From Cyanobium usitatum str. Tous (GTDB lineage: Bacteria; Cyanobacteriota; Cyanobacteriia; PCC-6307; Cyanobiaceae), in contig NZ_OY986431.1 in the NCBI RefSeq assembly GCF_963920485.1, forward strand, positions 434,001 to 498,000: DNA of 64,000 nucleotides, given 5' to 3'. The position numbers and the translations under genes were made by a program. Below, piece after piece: positions 31,309 to 40,902 of this stretch (the stretch's first letter is position 1; each line of letters begins with the position of its first letter). The notes under the pieces were generated by a model that saw nothing but the letters and a program-made list of their open reading frames with translations, was not told the DNA's origin and made no database searches.

Positions 31309-33168
31309 CTAGGGCATGACGCTGCTGGCCAGCAGCTCCTTGAGGTCGTCGCCTTCGATCACCTCCTTCTCGAGGATCTTCTCGGAGATCGATTCGAGCA
31401 GAGCTCGGTTGTGGTTCAGGATCGCTAGCGCCTTGTTATGGGCGTTGTCGACTAAGGAGCGAACCTCCTTATCGATCGCTTGGGCCGTGGCGTCACTCAC
31501 CACCCGGCGGGGGTTGTTGTTGCCACCGAGGAAGCGGCTGCCGCCCTTCTTGTCGTAGGCCAGGGGGCCGAGGGTTTCGCTCATGCCGAAGGTGCCCACC
31601 ATCTGCTCGGCGATGTCGGTGGCGCGTTGCAGATCGTTGGCGGCGCCGGTGGTGACCTCACCAAACACCACCTCTTCAGCGCTGCGGCCACCCAGCAAGG
31701 TGGCAATTTGACCCTCGAGGTCTTCCTTGGAATTGAGGAAGCGCTCCTCGGTAGGCAGCTGCAGGGTGTAGCCCAGGGCGCTCATGCCGCGGGGCACGAT
31801 CGAGATCTTGGCCACCTTGCTGCCGCCGGGCATTAGGTGGCCCACGATCGCGTGGCCGACCTCGTGATACGCCACCACTTTCTTCTCATCGGGTTGCAAC
31901 ACCCGACTCTTCTTCTCCAGACCAGCCACCACTCGCTCAATCGCCTCGTTGAGGTCGCCTTGCTCCACCTCGGTGCGATATGAACGGGCGGCGAGCAGGG
32001 CTGCTTCGTTCACGAGGTTGGCCAGGTCGGCGCCGGCAAAGCCGCTGGTGGCTTGGGCGATCTTGTCGAGATCGACGGTGCTGGAGAGCTTCACCTTCTT
32101 GGCGTAGATCTCCAGAATCAGCTTGCGCCCTGACAGGTCGGGGCGATCCACCAGCACCTGGCGGTCGAAACGACCTGGCCGCAGCAGGGCGGCATCAAGG
32201 GTTTCGGGTTGGTTGGTTGCGGCCAGCACAATCACCGGCTTGTCCTGGCCGGCAAAGCCATCCATCTCGGTGAGCAGCTGGTTGAGGGTCTGCTCGCGTT
32301 CGTCGTTGCCGCCGACCACACCCATCGAGCCCGAACGGCTCTTACCGATGGCATCAAGCTCGTCGATAAAGATGATGCAAGGCGCTTTTTTCTTGGCTTC
32401 TTCAAATAGGTCGCGAACGCGAGCAGCACCAGCACCCACGAACAGCTCCACGAATTCGGAGCCGGAAATGATGAAGAAGGCCACGCCTGCTTCACCTGCA
32501 ACGGCCTTGGAGAGCAGGGTTTTGCCCGTGCCGGGAGGGCCCACCAGCAGCACACCTTTGGGAATGCGGGCGCCGATGGCGGCGTAGCGCTCGGGTTTTT
32601 TGAGGAAGTCAACGATCTCGGCCAGCTCGGCCTTGGCCTCATCCACGCCAGCGACGTCGGCAAAGGTGACCCGTGATTCCTCATCGGGCACGTAAACCTT
32701 GGCTTTGCTCTTGGTGAAGCTCAATGCTCCCTGGGCACCACCGCCCATCTGGCGGCGGGCAAAGAACTGCAGCACCAGGATGAAGATCAGCGGCGGTACC
32801 ACCCAGCTCAAGGCGGTGGTGAGGAAGCTGGGCTTCTGGGGGGGCGCGGCGGCGAACTCAACCCCGTGCGACTCGAGTCGCTGGGGCAGATCCATGTCGA
32901 AGATCGGCGTGGTGGAGAGCACTGTGGGAGCTCCCTCCTCCTCGGGCTCCTTGAGCTCGTAGCGGATCTGGTCTGAGGTGATGTAGGCCCGTTTGACGTT
33001 GCTGCTATTCACCTGGTCGATGAACAGGGAGTAGGGCACCCGGGGCACCTGGGCAGCTGGATTGGGCAGGAAGTTGCTGAACAGCAGCAGCACACCAAAA
33101 CCGATCAACACCAGGTTGATGATTCCGAAGCGGCGGTTAGGGCGGTTGTCGTCCTGGCGGATCGCCAT
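31309..33168 (-). CDS. ftsH: ATP-dependent zinc metalloprotease FtsH
   Basis: 619 residues, membrane-anchored. Helix 1 about 17-37, an exposed domain to about 105, helix 2 ([18 protein letters not shown]). AAA domain with Walker A GPPGTGKT, Walker [12 protein letters not shown] and [16 protein letters not shown]; protease with zinc site [10 protein letters not shown]. In cyanobacteria FtsH complexes degrade damaged D1 of photosystem II, among other substrates; this gene alone does not show which isoform it is. Confidence 0.96.
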   Translation of the reverse strand: MAIRQDDNRPNRRFGIINLVLIGFGVLLLFSNFLPNPAAQVPRVPYSLFIDQVNSSNVKRAYITSDQIRYELKEPEEEGAPTVLSTTPIFDMDLPQRLESHGVEFAAAPPQKPSFLTTALSWVVPPLIFILVLQFFARRQMGGGAQGALSFTKSKAKVYVPDEESRVTFADVAGVDEAKAELAEIVDFLKKPERYAAIGARIPKGVLLVGPPGTGKTLLSKAVAGEAGVAFFIISGSEFVELFVGAGAARVRDLFEEAKKKAPCIIFIDELDAIGKSRSGSMGVVGGNDEREQTLNQLLTEMDGFAGQDKPVIVLAATNQPETLDAALLRPGRFDRQVLVDRPDLSGRKLILEIYAKKVKLSSTVDLDKIAQATSGFAGADLANLVNEAALLAARSYRTEVEQGDLNEAIERVVAGLEKKSRVLQPDEKKVVAYHEVGHAIVGHLMPGGSKVAKISIVPRGMSALGYTLQLPTEERFLNSKEDLEGQIATLLGGRSAEEVVFGEVTTGAANDLQRATDIAEQMVGTFGMSETLGPLAYDKKGGSRFLGGNNNPRRVVSDATAQAIDKEVRSLVDNAHNKALAILNHNRALLESISEKILEKEVIEGDDLKELLASSVMP

Positions 33169-33263
33169 GGTGCGGCAGCCAAAGGTGCAACCAAACTAGG
33201 GCTGTGGTCCCCTGCTCGTTTCGGCGGCGGGTTGGGAGAACCGTACGAGGACCCAATCCAGCT

Positions 33264-33902
33264 ATGTGTGGTCGCTATTCCCTCTGCGCTGGCTTCGATC
33301 GCCTGCAGCCCCGCTTGCAGGGCCCCCTGCCGCCCGGTCTGTCGGCCCACTACGCGCCGCGCTTGCAAGTGCTTCCCGGCGAACCCCTGCTGATCCAGCG
33401 CCAGGAAAATGGCCAGCTGCAGGTGGGGCTAGCCCTTTGGGGGCTGCTGCCCGACTGGGTCAAGGATCCCGCCAGCGCCCACCGCTGCCTGCATGCCCGC
33501 GCCGAGACGGTGGCCTCCAAGCCCAGCTTTCGCGCCGCCTGGCGCCATCGCCGTTGTTTGATTCCTGCTGATGCTTTTTGGGAGCAGGGCCAGTGGCTGC
33601 GGCGCCGCGATGGCGATCTGTTTTGGCTTGCCGGCCTCTGGGAGCGCTGGATCGGCCCTGATGGCAGCGAGCTCGATAGCTGCTGTGTGCTCACCACCGC
33701 CCCCAATGCCCTGGTGGCGCCAATCCACCGGCGCATGCCTGTGGTGATTCCCAATGGCCTGGAGCAGGCCTGGCTCGAGCCCACCGATGGCCCTGGCCTG
33801 CGGGCCCTCGAACCGCTGCTGCTGCCCTGGGATGGGGGCGACTGGCAGGCCGATGGGGCAGCGATGGCGCTAGACCAACCGCAGTTGGAACTGGACCTGT
33901 GA
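33264..33902 (+). CDS. SRAP domain protein (HMCES/YedK-like)
   Basis: 212 residues from MCGRYSLCAGF at 33264, so Cys2 becomes the N-terminal nucleophile. SRAP proteins form a protective covalent link to abasic sites in single-stranded DNA. Conserved: NARAET equivalent HARAETVASKPSF, RRCLIPADAFWEQ (Glu), VLTTAPN and IHRRMPVVI (His). Divergent from ftsH and close to lexA. Its stop overlaps the Nif11 gene (GTGA). Confidence 0.92.
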   Translation: MCGRYSLCAGFDRLQPRLQGPLPPGLSAHYAPRLQVLPGEPLLIQRQENGQLQVGLALWGLLPDWVKDPASAHRCLHARAETVASKPSFRAAWRHRRCLIPADAFWEQGQWLRRRDGDLFWLAGLWERWIGPDGSELDSCCVLTTAPNALVAPIHRRMPVVIPNGLEQAWLEPTDGPGLRALEPLLLPWDGGDWQADGAAMALDQPQLELDL

Positions 33903-34144
33903 GCCTCGAGCGCCTTGATGCCTTTTTGGCCCATGCCCGCCAATCGCCCCAGCTGGCGACCCAGCTGGCGGAGCCCTTGGAGCTGCAGGATTTCCTGGAG
34001 CTGGCCCGCGGCGCTGGCTATGGCCTTGAGGAGGCTGATGTGATCGCCGCGCAGCAGCGGCAGGAGTCCAGCCTCAGCGATGCGGAGCTGCAGGAGCGGG
34101 CTGGCGCTGAAGGCCGGCGGTTGCGCAATTTCATCTACTCCTGA
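33899..34144 (+). CDS. Nif11-domain protein
   Basis: 81 residues, GTG start inside the SRAP stop. SLERLDAFLAHARQSPQLAT, then EPLELQDFLELARGAGYGL, fits Nif11 residue by residue, but the tail is helical and basic with no double-Gly core. Coupled by TGATG to the DUF427 gene. In this core location it is likely a housekeeping small protein rather than a peptide precursor. Confidence 0.7.
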   Translation: MSLERLDAFLAHARQSPQLATQLAEPLELQDFLELARGAGYGLEEADVIAAQQRQESSLSDAELQERAGAEGRRLRNFIYS

Positions 34145-34632
34145 TGGCAGCCCCTGAGCTGGTAGGCGCCTACCCCCGCCCACCGGCCCTGGTTGAGAGC
34201 AGCCAGCTGGTGCGGGTTGAGGCCCTGGGTCAGCTTCTGGCCGAGAGCCGCCGCAGTTTGCGGGTGCTGGAAACCTTTCACCCACCCACCTACTACCTGC
34301 CGCCTGAGGCGGTGCGCCAGGAGCTGCTTGTGCCCAGTAGCGGCGCCAGTTTTTGCGAGTGGAAGGGGGTGGCGCGCTATTTCGATGTGGTGCTGGATGG
34401 CGGTGGCCCGGCCGAGCGCCGGCTGCGGCGGGCGGTGTGGACCTACCTAGAACCCACCTATGCCTTTGCTGCTTTGGCCGGTTGGTTTGCGGTGTACCCG
34501 GCCTTGATGGACGGTTGCTGGCTGGACGGTGAACCCGTGCGGCCCCAGCCCGGCGGCTTCTACGGCGGCTGGATCACATCCCAGGTGCAGGGGCCGTTCA
34601 AGGGTGATCCGTTGCATCCGGAGCTCGTATGA
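34144..34632 (+). CDS. DUF427 family protein
   Basis: 162 residues. RVLETFHPPTYYLPPEAV, SFCEWKGVARYFDV and RRAVWTYLEP are the DUF427 beta-tent signature. Function unknown. Last gene of the SRAP-Nif11-DUF427 string; its tail overlaps mscS by 35 bases end to end. Confidence 0.8.
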   Translation: MAAPELVGAYPRPPALVESSQLVRVEALGQLLAESRRSLRVLETFHPPTYYLPPEAVRQELLVPSSGASFCEWKGVARYFDVVLDGGGPAERRLRRAVWTYLEPTYAFAALAGWFAVYPALMDGCWLDGEPVRPQPGGFYGGWITSQVQGPFKGDPLHPELV

Positions 34633-35617
34633 GCAGCCTGGTGGGGAAGGGCATCGAGCCACCGGCCTGCTCCACCACCTCGCCGATCAACAGCAGGACT
34701 TGCTGCCGCAGGGCCCAGGCAGCGTGGATGTCGCTGCTGGCGGCGTAGCAGAGCAGGCGCAGTTGGAGGCTGGACTCGCCGTAGCCAACGAAGTGGGCTA
34801 GCTGATCCTTGGCTGGGTCTAGGCCGGGCAAGCTTGAGAGGCGCCGCTCCAGGTTTTGGGTGATCGTGGCGACACGCTCCCGGTCTGCGTAGCTGAGGCC
34901 AAATTCGATCCAGATGCGGCGGTTGTCGATCTGGGCCAGGTTCAGGATTGCTTGGCTGGTGAACACCCCATTCGGCACATAAATGCGCTGGCGTTCCGGA
35001 TCGCGCAGCTCGGTGTAAAACCAGCCCACCTGCTCCACCGTGCCAAGCAAATTCAGGCCGGGCAGGTTGATGGTGTCGCCGAGCACGAAGGGGCGGTTGA
35101 CGTAGAGGCTCAAGCCACTGAGGCCGTTTTCCACGATGGTGCGGGCGCCGAAGCCCAGGGCCGCTGCTCCAAAGCCCCCTGCGGTGATCAGCACTCCCGC
35201 CGATACACCCAGCAGATCAAGGCCCATCACCAGCACCACCAGCAGGGCTGCTGTGGTCAGCAGCTTGTCGAGCACGTCGAATAGGAACAGCTGATCCTTG
35301 CCGGAGAGGTGCGGCAGCAACTGGGCGGCGTAGTGCTCGGCGCGCTGTTTGAGCTCTCTGCGCCAGCGCAGCAGGGTCCAAATCACGCCGATGGTGAGCA
35401 GCAGATTGCGCACCTCCAGGCCAGCCAGCCACCAGCCCGCACTGCTGAGCAACACCGTGCCCGCCAGGCTGACTCGCCCGCTCAGTAGCAGGGCTTGCCC
35501 GAGGGAGCCGCTGCGGCAGCGCCTGCCGAGCCGGTCCAGCAGCAGCCAGGTGCCTAGGGCCAGCAACACTCCAGCCAGGGGAAGTTGCAGATCGAAGGGC
35601 AGGTTGGCGGCGATCAT
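34598..35617 (-). CDS. MscS-type mechanosensitive channel
   Basis: 339 residues. Two leading helices, then ALLVVLVMGLDLLGVSAGVL and the pore helix ITAGGFGAAALGFGARTIVEN, followed by the beta domain (LGTVEQVGWFYTEL, IYVPNGVFTSQAI). Releases solutes on osmotic downshock. Start overlaps the ribD stop (ATGA). Confidence 0.9.
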   Translation of the reverse strand: MIAANLPFDLQLPLAGVLLALGTWLLLDRLGRRCRSGSLGQALLLSGRVSLAGTVLLSSAGWWLAGLEVRNLLLTIGVIWTLLRWRRELKQRAEHYAAQLLPHLSGKDQLFLFDVLDKLLTTAALLVVLVMGLDLLGVSAGVLITAGGFGAAALGFGARTIVENGLSGLSLYVNRPFVLGDTINLPGLNLLGTVEQVGWFYTELRDPERQRIYVPNGVFTSQAILNLAQIDNRRIWIEFGLSYADRERVATITQNLERRLSSLPGLDPAKDQLAHFVGYGESSLQLRLLCYAASSDIHAAWALRQQVLLLIGEVVEQAGGSMPFPTRLLIRAPDATDHP

Positions 35618-36744
35618 GGATCCAGCTCTGCAGGCGAGCTGAGTTGCCAGAGCAGATCGCTGCCCAGGCGCTGGGGCGCTTGCGCCTGCCAGCTCCGCAC
35701 CTGCTCCATAGCTGTGAAACCCAGCTCACCAAGGGGGGTGCGGGCCGGCTGGCCACCCATCAGCTTCGGGGCGATCACGGCGGCCAGCTCCTGCACGCAG
35801 CCCTCGGCTAAAGCGGCGGCAGCTAGTTCAGGGCCGCATTCCCAGAGCACCTGGTTGCAGCCCCGCAGCGCCAAGGCCTCCAGCAGCAGTCGGGGGCTGC
35901 AGCCCTCTAGCTCCAGTCTGGGCACGCCCCGTTTATCCAGGGCGGCGGCGGCCGCGGCTGGAGCCTCTGGCCCATGCACCACCAGGGTGGCGGCGGCGCT
36001 CTGATCCCAGAGCTTGGCCTCGGCGGAGAGCTCCAGGCGGCGGCTGAGCACCACCCGCAGCGGCTCGGGCTGGCGTTGGCCGCGGCTGGTCAGTAGGGGG
36101 TCGTCGGCGCGCACGGTGCCGCCTCCAACGATCACCGCATCGCAGCCGGCCCGCAGCCGGTGCACCCAAGCGCGGGCCTCGGGGCCACTGATCCACTGGC
36201 TGGCGCCATTGCTCAGGGCGGTGCGGCCATCAATGCCCATGGCCCACTTGAGGATGCCCAAGGGGCGGCCGCTGCTGATGCGGTGAATGAAGGCCCGGTT
36301 GAGGGCGCGGGCCTCGGCCTCGGCTACGCCGGTGATCACCTCGATGCCCGCGGCCCGCAGCTGGGCGAGGCCGCCCCCCGCCACCTGGGGGTTGGGATCG
36401 GCCATGGCCACCACCACCCGGGCGATGCCGGTGGCAATCACCGCCTGGCTGCAGGGGGGGGTGCGGCCGTGGTGGCAGCAGGGCTCCAGGGTCACCACCA
36501 AGGTGCCGCCGCGGGCCCGCTCGCCCGCCTGGGCCAGGGCGCCGACCTCGGCGTGGGGCTCGCCGGCCCGGGCGTGATAGCCCTCCCCCACCAGCGAACC
36601 GCCGGCATCGAGCACCACCGCTCCCACCAGGGGGTTGGGGCTGGTGCGGCCGGCGCCCAGCTCAGCTAGCTGCAGGGCACGTTGCATCCAGGGGCGCCAG
36701 GGGTTTGGTGTGGGGGGTGGCACTGAACAGGTGTGGAAGAGCAA
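35614..36744 (-). CDS. ribD: bifunctional riboflavin biosynthesis deaminase/reductase
   Basis: 376 residues; a start at 36687 (MQRALQLAELGAG) would remove 19. Deaminase domain with zinc motifs GEPHAEVGAL and TLEPCCHHGRTPPC; reductase domain from about 150 (KWAMGIDGRTAL, DAVIVGGGTVRADDPLL). Carries out steps 2 and 3 of riboflavin synthesis. ribF is found further on at 49585. Confidence 0.94.
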   Translation of the reverse strand: MLFHTCSVPPPTPNPWRPWMQRALQLAELGAGRTSPNPLVGAVVLDAGGSLVGEGYHARAGEPHAEVGALAQAGERARGGTLVVTLEPCCHHGRTPPCSQAVIATGIARVVVAMADPNPQVAGGGLAQLRAAGIEVITGVAEAEARALNRAFIHRISSGRPLGILKWAMGIDGRTALSNGASQWISGPEARAWVHRLRAGCDAVIVGGGTVRADDPLLTSRGQRQPEPLRVVLSRRLELSAEAKLWDQSAAATLVVHGPEAPAAAAAALDKRGVPRLELEGCSPRLLLEALALRGCNQVLWECGPELAAAALAEGCVQELAAVIAPKLMGGQPARTPLGELGFTAMEQVRSWQAQAPQRLGSDLLWQLSSPAELDP

Positions 36745-36776
36745 GAGTTAGAGCGGAGAAAACCTAAAAGAGATAT

Positions 36777-36977
36777 TCAGCCGCTCCCATGCGATGTTTG
36801 ATCCATCCGTTGTTTTCCTGAATTCATCATTTCCGTATAAGACAGGGCCCTGGGGCGTTGCTGATCAAAGGAGATCGTCTTAAGATCCTCGGGCTGAGGG
36901 CGAGTCCTTCTAGTCAAGAGTTTTTTAACCATCCAGCCGATGATCAACGAAAAACCAAGAAAGACCAGTATGCGCAT
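36777..36977 (-). CDS. small membrane protein, 66 aa
   Basis: N-terminal helix (MRILVFLGFSLIIGWMVKKL) followed by a basic, polar tail (TRPQPEDLKTISFDQQRPRA). Single-pass, type unknown. AT-richer than its neighbours. Confidence 0.5.
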   Translation of the reverse strand: MRILVFLGFSLIIGWMVKKLLTRRTRPQPEDLKTISFDQQRPRALSYTEMMNSGKQRMDQTSHGSG

Positions 36978-37025
36978 GGCTTAATAATCGCGTAGATATG
37001 CATCAGGGCAAGCCAAACGTTGTCT

Positions 37026-37340
37026 TCACTGCGAGGACGCCGAAGGTTTTGCCTCGTCTGTGACTTGTGCAGGAGGCATGGGGGCGGGATCTTGAAGGGT
37101 TTCGGTAGGCGGGGCAGGCAAGGACGGAGTCGCCGGAGACTGAGTGGCGGGAGATTGAAATAGCGGACTCTGGGCGCCATTTTCACGGCCTTTGAGGTCT
37201 TTTTGCAACTTCTCAATTAAAAGCCGCTGGTCTTTTATTTGCCCATCCATGCCATCAAAATATCTCACGGCAGCAACGGCGCCAACCGCAATAGTTGTCA
37301 AGCTTGCAACAACTGCGAGGCTTTTAGAAAAGCTAACCAT
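37026..37340 (-). CDS. single-pass protein with Pro-rich tail
   Basis: 104 residues from MVSFSKSLAVVASLTTIAVG (37340). One N-terminal helix, a short coiled segment (IKDQRLLIEKLQKDLKGREN) and a Pro/Ser/Ala-rich disordered end. Unknown function; probably membrane-anchored facing the periplasm. Confidence 0.5.
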   Translation of the reverse strand: MVSFSKSLAVVASLTTIAVGAVAAVRYFDGMDGQIKDQRLLIEKLQKDLKGRENGAQSPLFQSPATQSPATPSLPAPPTETLQDPAPMPPAQVTDEAKPSASSQ

Positions 37341-37502
37341 GATGCCATCCTCATGCATAAGGTTTTGGTGATTCTATCTTGGTCAATCCAGTCACTTCTG
37401 GCGGGGCTGAGCCGGGGGGTGGGAGCCTTCATCCATCGGCCCATAGGCATTCAGCAATCGATACTCATGGAGTTTTAGAGGGGCTGTTGTTGACAAACCT
37501 GG

Positions 37503-38027
37503 CTAGGTGGGATTGTCGAAGGCTCCTGGGGGTTGAGCGGCGGCCAGCGGCAGGCTGCGCCATTCCGCCACCACAAATGGCGGCACCGGCAGCTCCACAA
37601 ACACCCCCGGCAGCACCAAGCGCAGGGGCCGGTCTTGGTGCAGGTCAGCCAGCAGGGGGGCCAGATCAAACTCGGCGGCGGCGGCGCGGCCATCACCCGC
37701 CAGCTGGGGATTGGCCAGGGTTACATCGGCCAGTTCCCAGCTGAAGTGACCGCTGCGCACCTGTAGGGAGGTGGGGTGATCTAGCCTCACCTTGCCGGGG
37801 TAGCCCACGATGCGCAGCTTCAGGGGGCCGCCCGGGGGGCCTTCGCGGTAAGCAACCACCTGCCAGCTCTGGTAGTCGAGGTCGCGCAGGCTCTCGAGGC
37901 TGCGCACCACCGGGGTGCCGTTTTCGTCGTTGTGGGCGTGCACCAGGGCCTGGGCCGGTGTGGGCAGGCTCAGCCAGAGCACAAGCGCCAGCAAGGGGGC
38001 CAGCAGCAGGGAAAGCAGGGGTTTCAT
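37503..38027 (-). CDS. DUF3122 family secreted protein
   Basis: 174 residues with signal peptide (MKPLLSLLLAPLLALVLWLS ... AQA). LVHAHNDENGTPVVRSLESL and SWQVVAYREG match the cyanobacterial DUF3122 family, exported and of unknown role. Start overlaps the GH116 stop (ATGA), so it is made with the glycosidase. Confidence 0.75.
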   Translation of the reverse strand: MKPLLSLLLAPLLALVLWLSLPTPAQALVHAHNDENGTPVVRSLESLRDLDYQSWQVVAYREGPPGGPLKLRIVGYPGKVRLDHPTSLQVRSGHFSWELADVTLANPQLAGDGRAAAAEFDLAPLLADLHQDRPLRLVLPGVFVELPVPPFVVAEWRSLPLAAAQPPGAFDNPT

Positions 38028-40516
38028 GGTTGGCGCTCAGCGCCTGGAATCGCTTGCCAGTTGGTGTGGGTGGCCCACAGGGCCCAGATCGCCATGGCGC
38101 GCAAGTAGTGGCAGGCCCGGAAGGTGTTCACGCCAGTGATCGCCTCGGGGGTGCGGAACTGCAGGCCGCCGCTGTACACCTGCTCCACCACGGCGCCGGT
38201 GATGGCAAAGGCCGTGCTGGTCTCCCCCATCAGGCGGAAGTAGGCCGCTAGGCCGAAGTTGATGCCGGTCCATACCTCAAGGGGATGGGTGCCGTTGGGA
38301 TCGAGCGGGGTGCCGTCGCGGCGCAGGCCGTTGGCTACCCCGAGCTTGCCGCCCTGGAAGCCCTCAAAGCACGACTCTTTAATCGCTTGGAGCGAACTGC
38401 TGGCGCGCTCATCCGCCACCACGGCGGGTAGTCCCAGCAGGCGGGCGTAGAAGTCGCCGCAGAGCTGGTCTGCCATCACCACCGGCGTGCCGCTCTCGGC
38501 ATCGATTTTGTAAAACTCGCCGTTCCAGAGCAGCAGGTCGAAGTTGGCGCGCGACTGCTCCAGCCAGCCGCCCAGTAGGCGCTGTTCGCCGCTGGTGTCG
38601 AGCCCTAGCTCCAGTTGCAGCTGCTGGGCGATCGCCAGCCCCGCCTCCAAGGCGGCGATCCAGAGGGCGCCGCAGTAGGCACTGACACCCTTGAGCGGCC
38701 AGTCGTCGAAGGTTTGGTCGGGGGCGCCGCCGTTGTCGGGCAGGCCGTCGTTGTTGACGTCGAAAGTTTTGAGGTAGGTGAGGGCCTGGATAGCCGCCGG
38801 CCAGCACTCGGCCAGGAAGCCAAGGTCTGGGCCGCTGGGGGCGAGCTTGTAGGTGCGCCACACCTGGAGCACGTAGTCGCTGGCCAGGTCTTTCCAGAGA
38901 TTGCAGTCTTGGTAGGCGGTGTAATTGGTGGCCTCAAACGGCCGCTCGTTGGGGGCACCCAGATCGTGGGGGGTGGCACCGGCCAGTTTGCGGGCGGCCT
39001 CCACCCGGCCCTTGCCCTGGGTGAAATACCAGCCGATCGGCCGCAGGGTGGCGTCGGCAGCGGGGATGGCGCGGGCGAAACTGCGCAGCACGGCTTTGTC
39101 GAGCTCGGGCCAGAGCTGCAGCAGGGCAAAGGAGCCGTAGAGCCGCACATCCAGGCTTTCGTACCAGGCGTAGTCGAGGCACTCGAGCACGCCAAACTGA
39201 CCCACCGGATCGCCTGCAGCAGCGGCGGTCCAGAGGCTGCCGCCACTGGCTAGGTCGTAGAGCTCGTTGAACAGGGCCATCCGCAGCGGTTCGGGCAGAT
39301 CGCTGCGCTCCAGCACCGGCTTTTGCCAGGCCTCGATCTGACTGCGCCAGTCGCGCCAGTCGCGCAGGGCCTCGGCGGCGATGGCGGCGGCGCTGGTGCC
39401 GCCGGCCTCTCCGCCAAAAAAATCGGTATAGCGGCGCAGGGCGCGGCTGCCGGTGGCGAAAGCCGTGACCGGCAGGTCCCAGCTGATCACAAGGGGGATC
39501 TCGATGCTGGCCCCCGGCTCCAGGCAGCACTTCACCGCCAGGGCGGCGCTGGCAGGGTCGCTATCGCCACTGCGGCGGTCGTTGTTGCTGTCGGGAATCG
39601 AGCCGTCGCGGGCGAAGGGTTCCCACAGCTCGGCGCCACTGCCGCTGGGATCCCAACGGCTGCAGCGCTGCACTTCGAGGTGGTCGGCGGTGGCGATGCA
39701 CCACTGGCCCTGGCCCTCGGCGAGGGGGGTGGCGCGCTCACCATCAAGCAGCACCCCCTTGAGCCCCGGTTGCTCCACCCAGGTGTTGCGGTGGCCCTTG
39801 CTGCGGCCGATCGCGGGCACGTAGTTGTGCTCTGGGCTGCCGTCGTCTCGAAACGTGACTGCAGCTGTGGGATCTGTGTTGGTGAACCAGCCCGTGGTGT
39901 TGCGCCAGCTGAGCAGCAGGGAGAGATCGAGGGGCCGGTTGGTGGGGTTGGTGAGGGTCCAGACGAACACCGCCACCGGGTAGCTGGTGCGCTGGTAGTC
40001 GCCCGGCAGGATCGGACTGAAGGCTTCGCAGCTCACCTCGGCGGCAAAAATGCCCTCGTATTCGGTGCTGCTGATCGGGTAGCGGGCGGCGTAGGTGCCG
40101 GTGCGCTGCTTGGCGCTGCTGGCGGGATACCAGCTCCAGGCGCTCAGGGGTTCGCCGGCTGCGGGCCTGGAGGCATCGGCCTCAGGCTTCACCGCCAGGG
40201 CATGGGCGCGGCTCTGGTCGCCGTCGGTTTCAAATAGGGCGAACTGGCAGTCGGGCAAGTTGCCAAACCAATGCTCGCCGCCATCGAGGTGCCAGAGGTT
40301 GAAGGAGCCATCGGGGGCGCGGCCGATGCAGCCGGCGCCGAAGCCCCCCAGGGGCATGCCGTGGTTGGGGCCGTCGTCGAGGTTGCTGGCGTAGCGCACC
40401 GTGTAGGGCTGCTCCCAACCCAGGCCAAAGGCCCGGCTCCAGCTACTGCTGCCAGCGGTGGGAGCCCCGTTGCCCTTCAGCAGCGATGTGAGGGCTGAAA
40501 GGCCGAAGCGCGCCAT
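38024..40516 (-). CDS. GH116-family glycosidase (GBA2-like)
   Basis: 830 residues. N-terminal beta domain (about 30-330: NHGMPLGGFGAGCIGRAPD) and C-terminal (alpha/alpha)6 barrel. The family's nucleophile Glu fits FNELYDLASGGSLW, and the acid/base Asp fits GAPDQTFDDWPLKG. Characterised members are beta-glucosidases or glucosylceramidases; substrate here unknown. No signal peptide, so cytosolic. The WTGINFGLAAYF and VNTFRACHYLRAMAIWAL blocks near the end are typical. Confidence 0.85.
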   Translation of the reverse strand: MARFGLSALTSLLKGNGAPTAGSSSWSRAFGLGWEQPYTVRYASNLDDGPNHGMPLGGFGAGCIGRAPDGSFNLWHLDGGEHWFGNLPDCQFALFETDGDQSRAHALAVKPEADASRPAAGEPLSAWSWYPASSAKQRTGTYAARYPISSTEYEGIFAAEVSCEAFSPILPGDYQRTSYPVAVFVWTLTNPTNRPLDLSLLLSWRNTTGWFTNTDPTAAVTFRDDGSPEHNYVPAIGRSKGHRNTWVEQPGLKGVLLDGERATPLAEGQGQWCIATADHLEVQRCSRWDPSGSGAELWEPFARDGSIPDSNNDRRSGDSDPASAALAVKCCLEPGASIEIPLVISWDLPVTAFATGSRALRRYTDFFGGEAGGTSAAAIAAEALRDWRDWRSQIEAWQKPVLERSDLPEPLRMALFNELYDLASGGSLWTAAAAGDPVGQFGVLECLDYAWYESLDVRLYGSFALLQLWPELDKAVLRSFARAIPAADATLRPIGWYFTQGKGRVEAARKLAGATPHDLGAPNERPFEATNYTAYQDCNLWKDLASDYVLQVWRTYKLAPSGPDLGFLAECWPAAIQALTYLKTFDVNNDGLPDNGGAPDQTFDDWPLKGVSAYCGALWIAALEAGLAIAQQLQLELGLDTSGEQRLLGGWLEQSRANFDLLLWNGEFYKIDAESGTPVVMADQLCGDFYARLLGLPAVVADERASSSLQAIKESCFEGFQGGKLGVANGLRRDGTPLDPNGTHPLEVWTGINFGLAAYFRLMGETSTAFAITGAVVEQVYSGGLQFRTPEAITGVNTFRACHYLRAMAIWALWATHTNWQAIPGAERQP

Positions 40517-40629
40517 GGGACCAGAAAAGGTGAGCCCAGCTTGTCAGAGGTCGCTGGCGGCTTGGACTGGGCTGCTCTGGCCTGGTCTGGTCTGGTCTAG
40601 GTTGTGATCGTTCTTGCGTTCTGGGCGAG

Positions 40630-40902
40630 ATGACAACTCCTGCGGCCGCGGGCGGCGGTGGTCGTCGCACGGTCAACATGCTCGAGGCAAAGACCCACCT
40701 CTCGCGCCTGGTTGAGGCCATCGAAACCGGTGCGGCAACCGAGGTGGTGATCGCCCGCAATGGCAGGCCGGTGGCACGGCTCACCGCGCTTCAGGGGGCT
40801 GTGCGGCCGCGGCGTCTGGGGGTGGCCCGCGGACAGTTCACGGTTCCGGACTCGATCGATGCCGCCAATCCGCTGATCGCCGAGCTGTTTGAGCAGTCCT
40901 GA
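40630..40902 (+). CDS. Phd/YefM-type antitoxin
   Basis: 90 residues. After a Gly-rich start, VNMLEAKTHLSRLVEAIETG and EVVIARNGRPVARLTAL form the Phd/YefM DNA-binding fold; the acidic tail (DAANPLIAELFEQS) should bind the toxin. Stop overlaps the toxin ATG (TGATG). Confidence 0.85.
   Translation: MTTPAAAGGGGRRTVNMLEAKTHLSRLVEAIETGAATEVVIARNGRPVARLTALQGAVRPRRLGVARGQFTVPDSIDAANPLIAELFEQS

Noticed and set aside
40571-40602. TCTGG short tandem repeat before the Phd gene
   Set aside because: Only three or four imperfect units; likely chance in GC-rich DNA.
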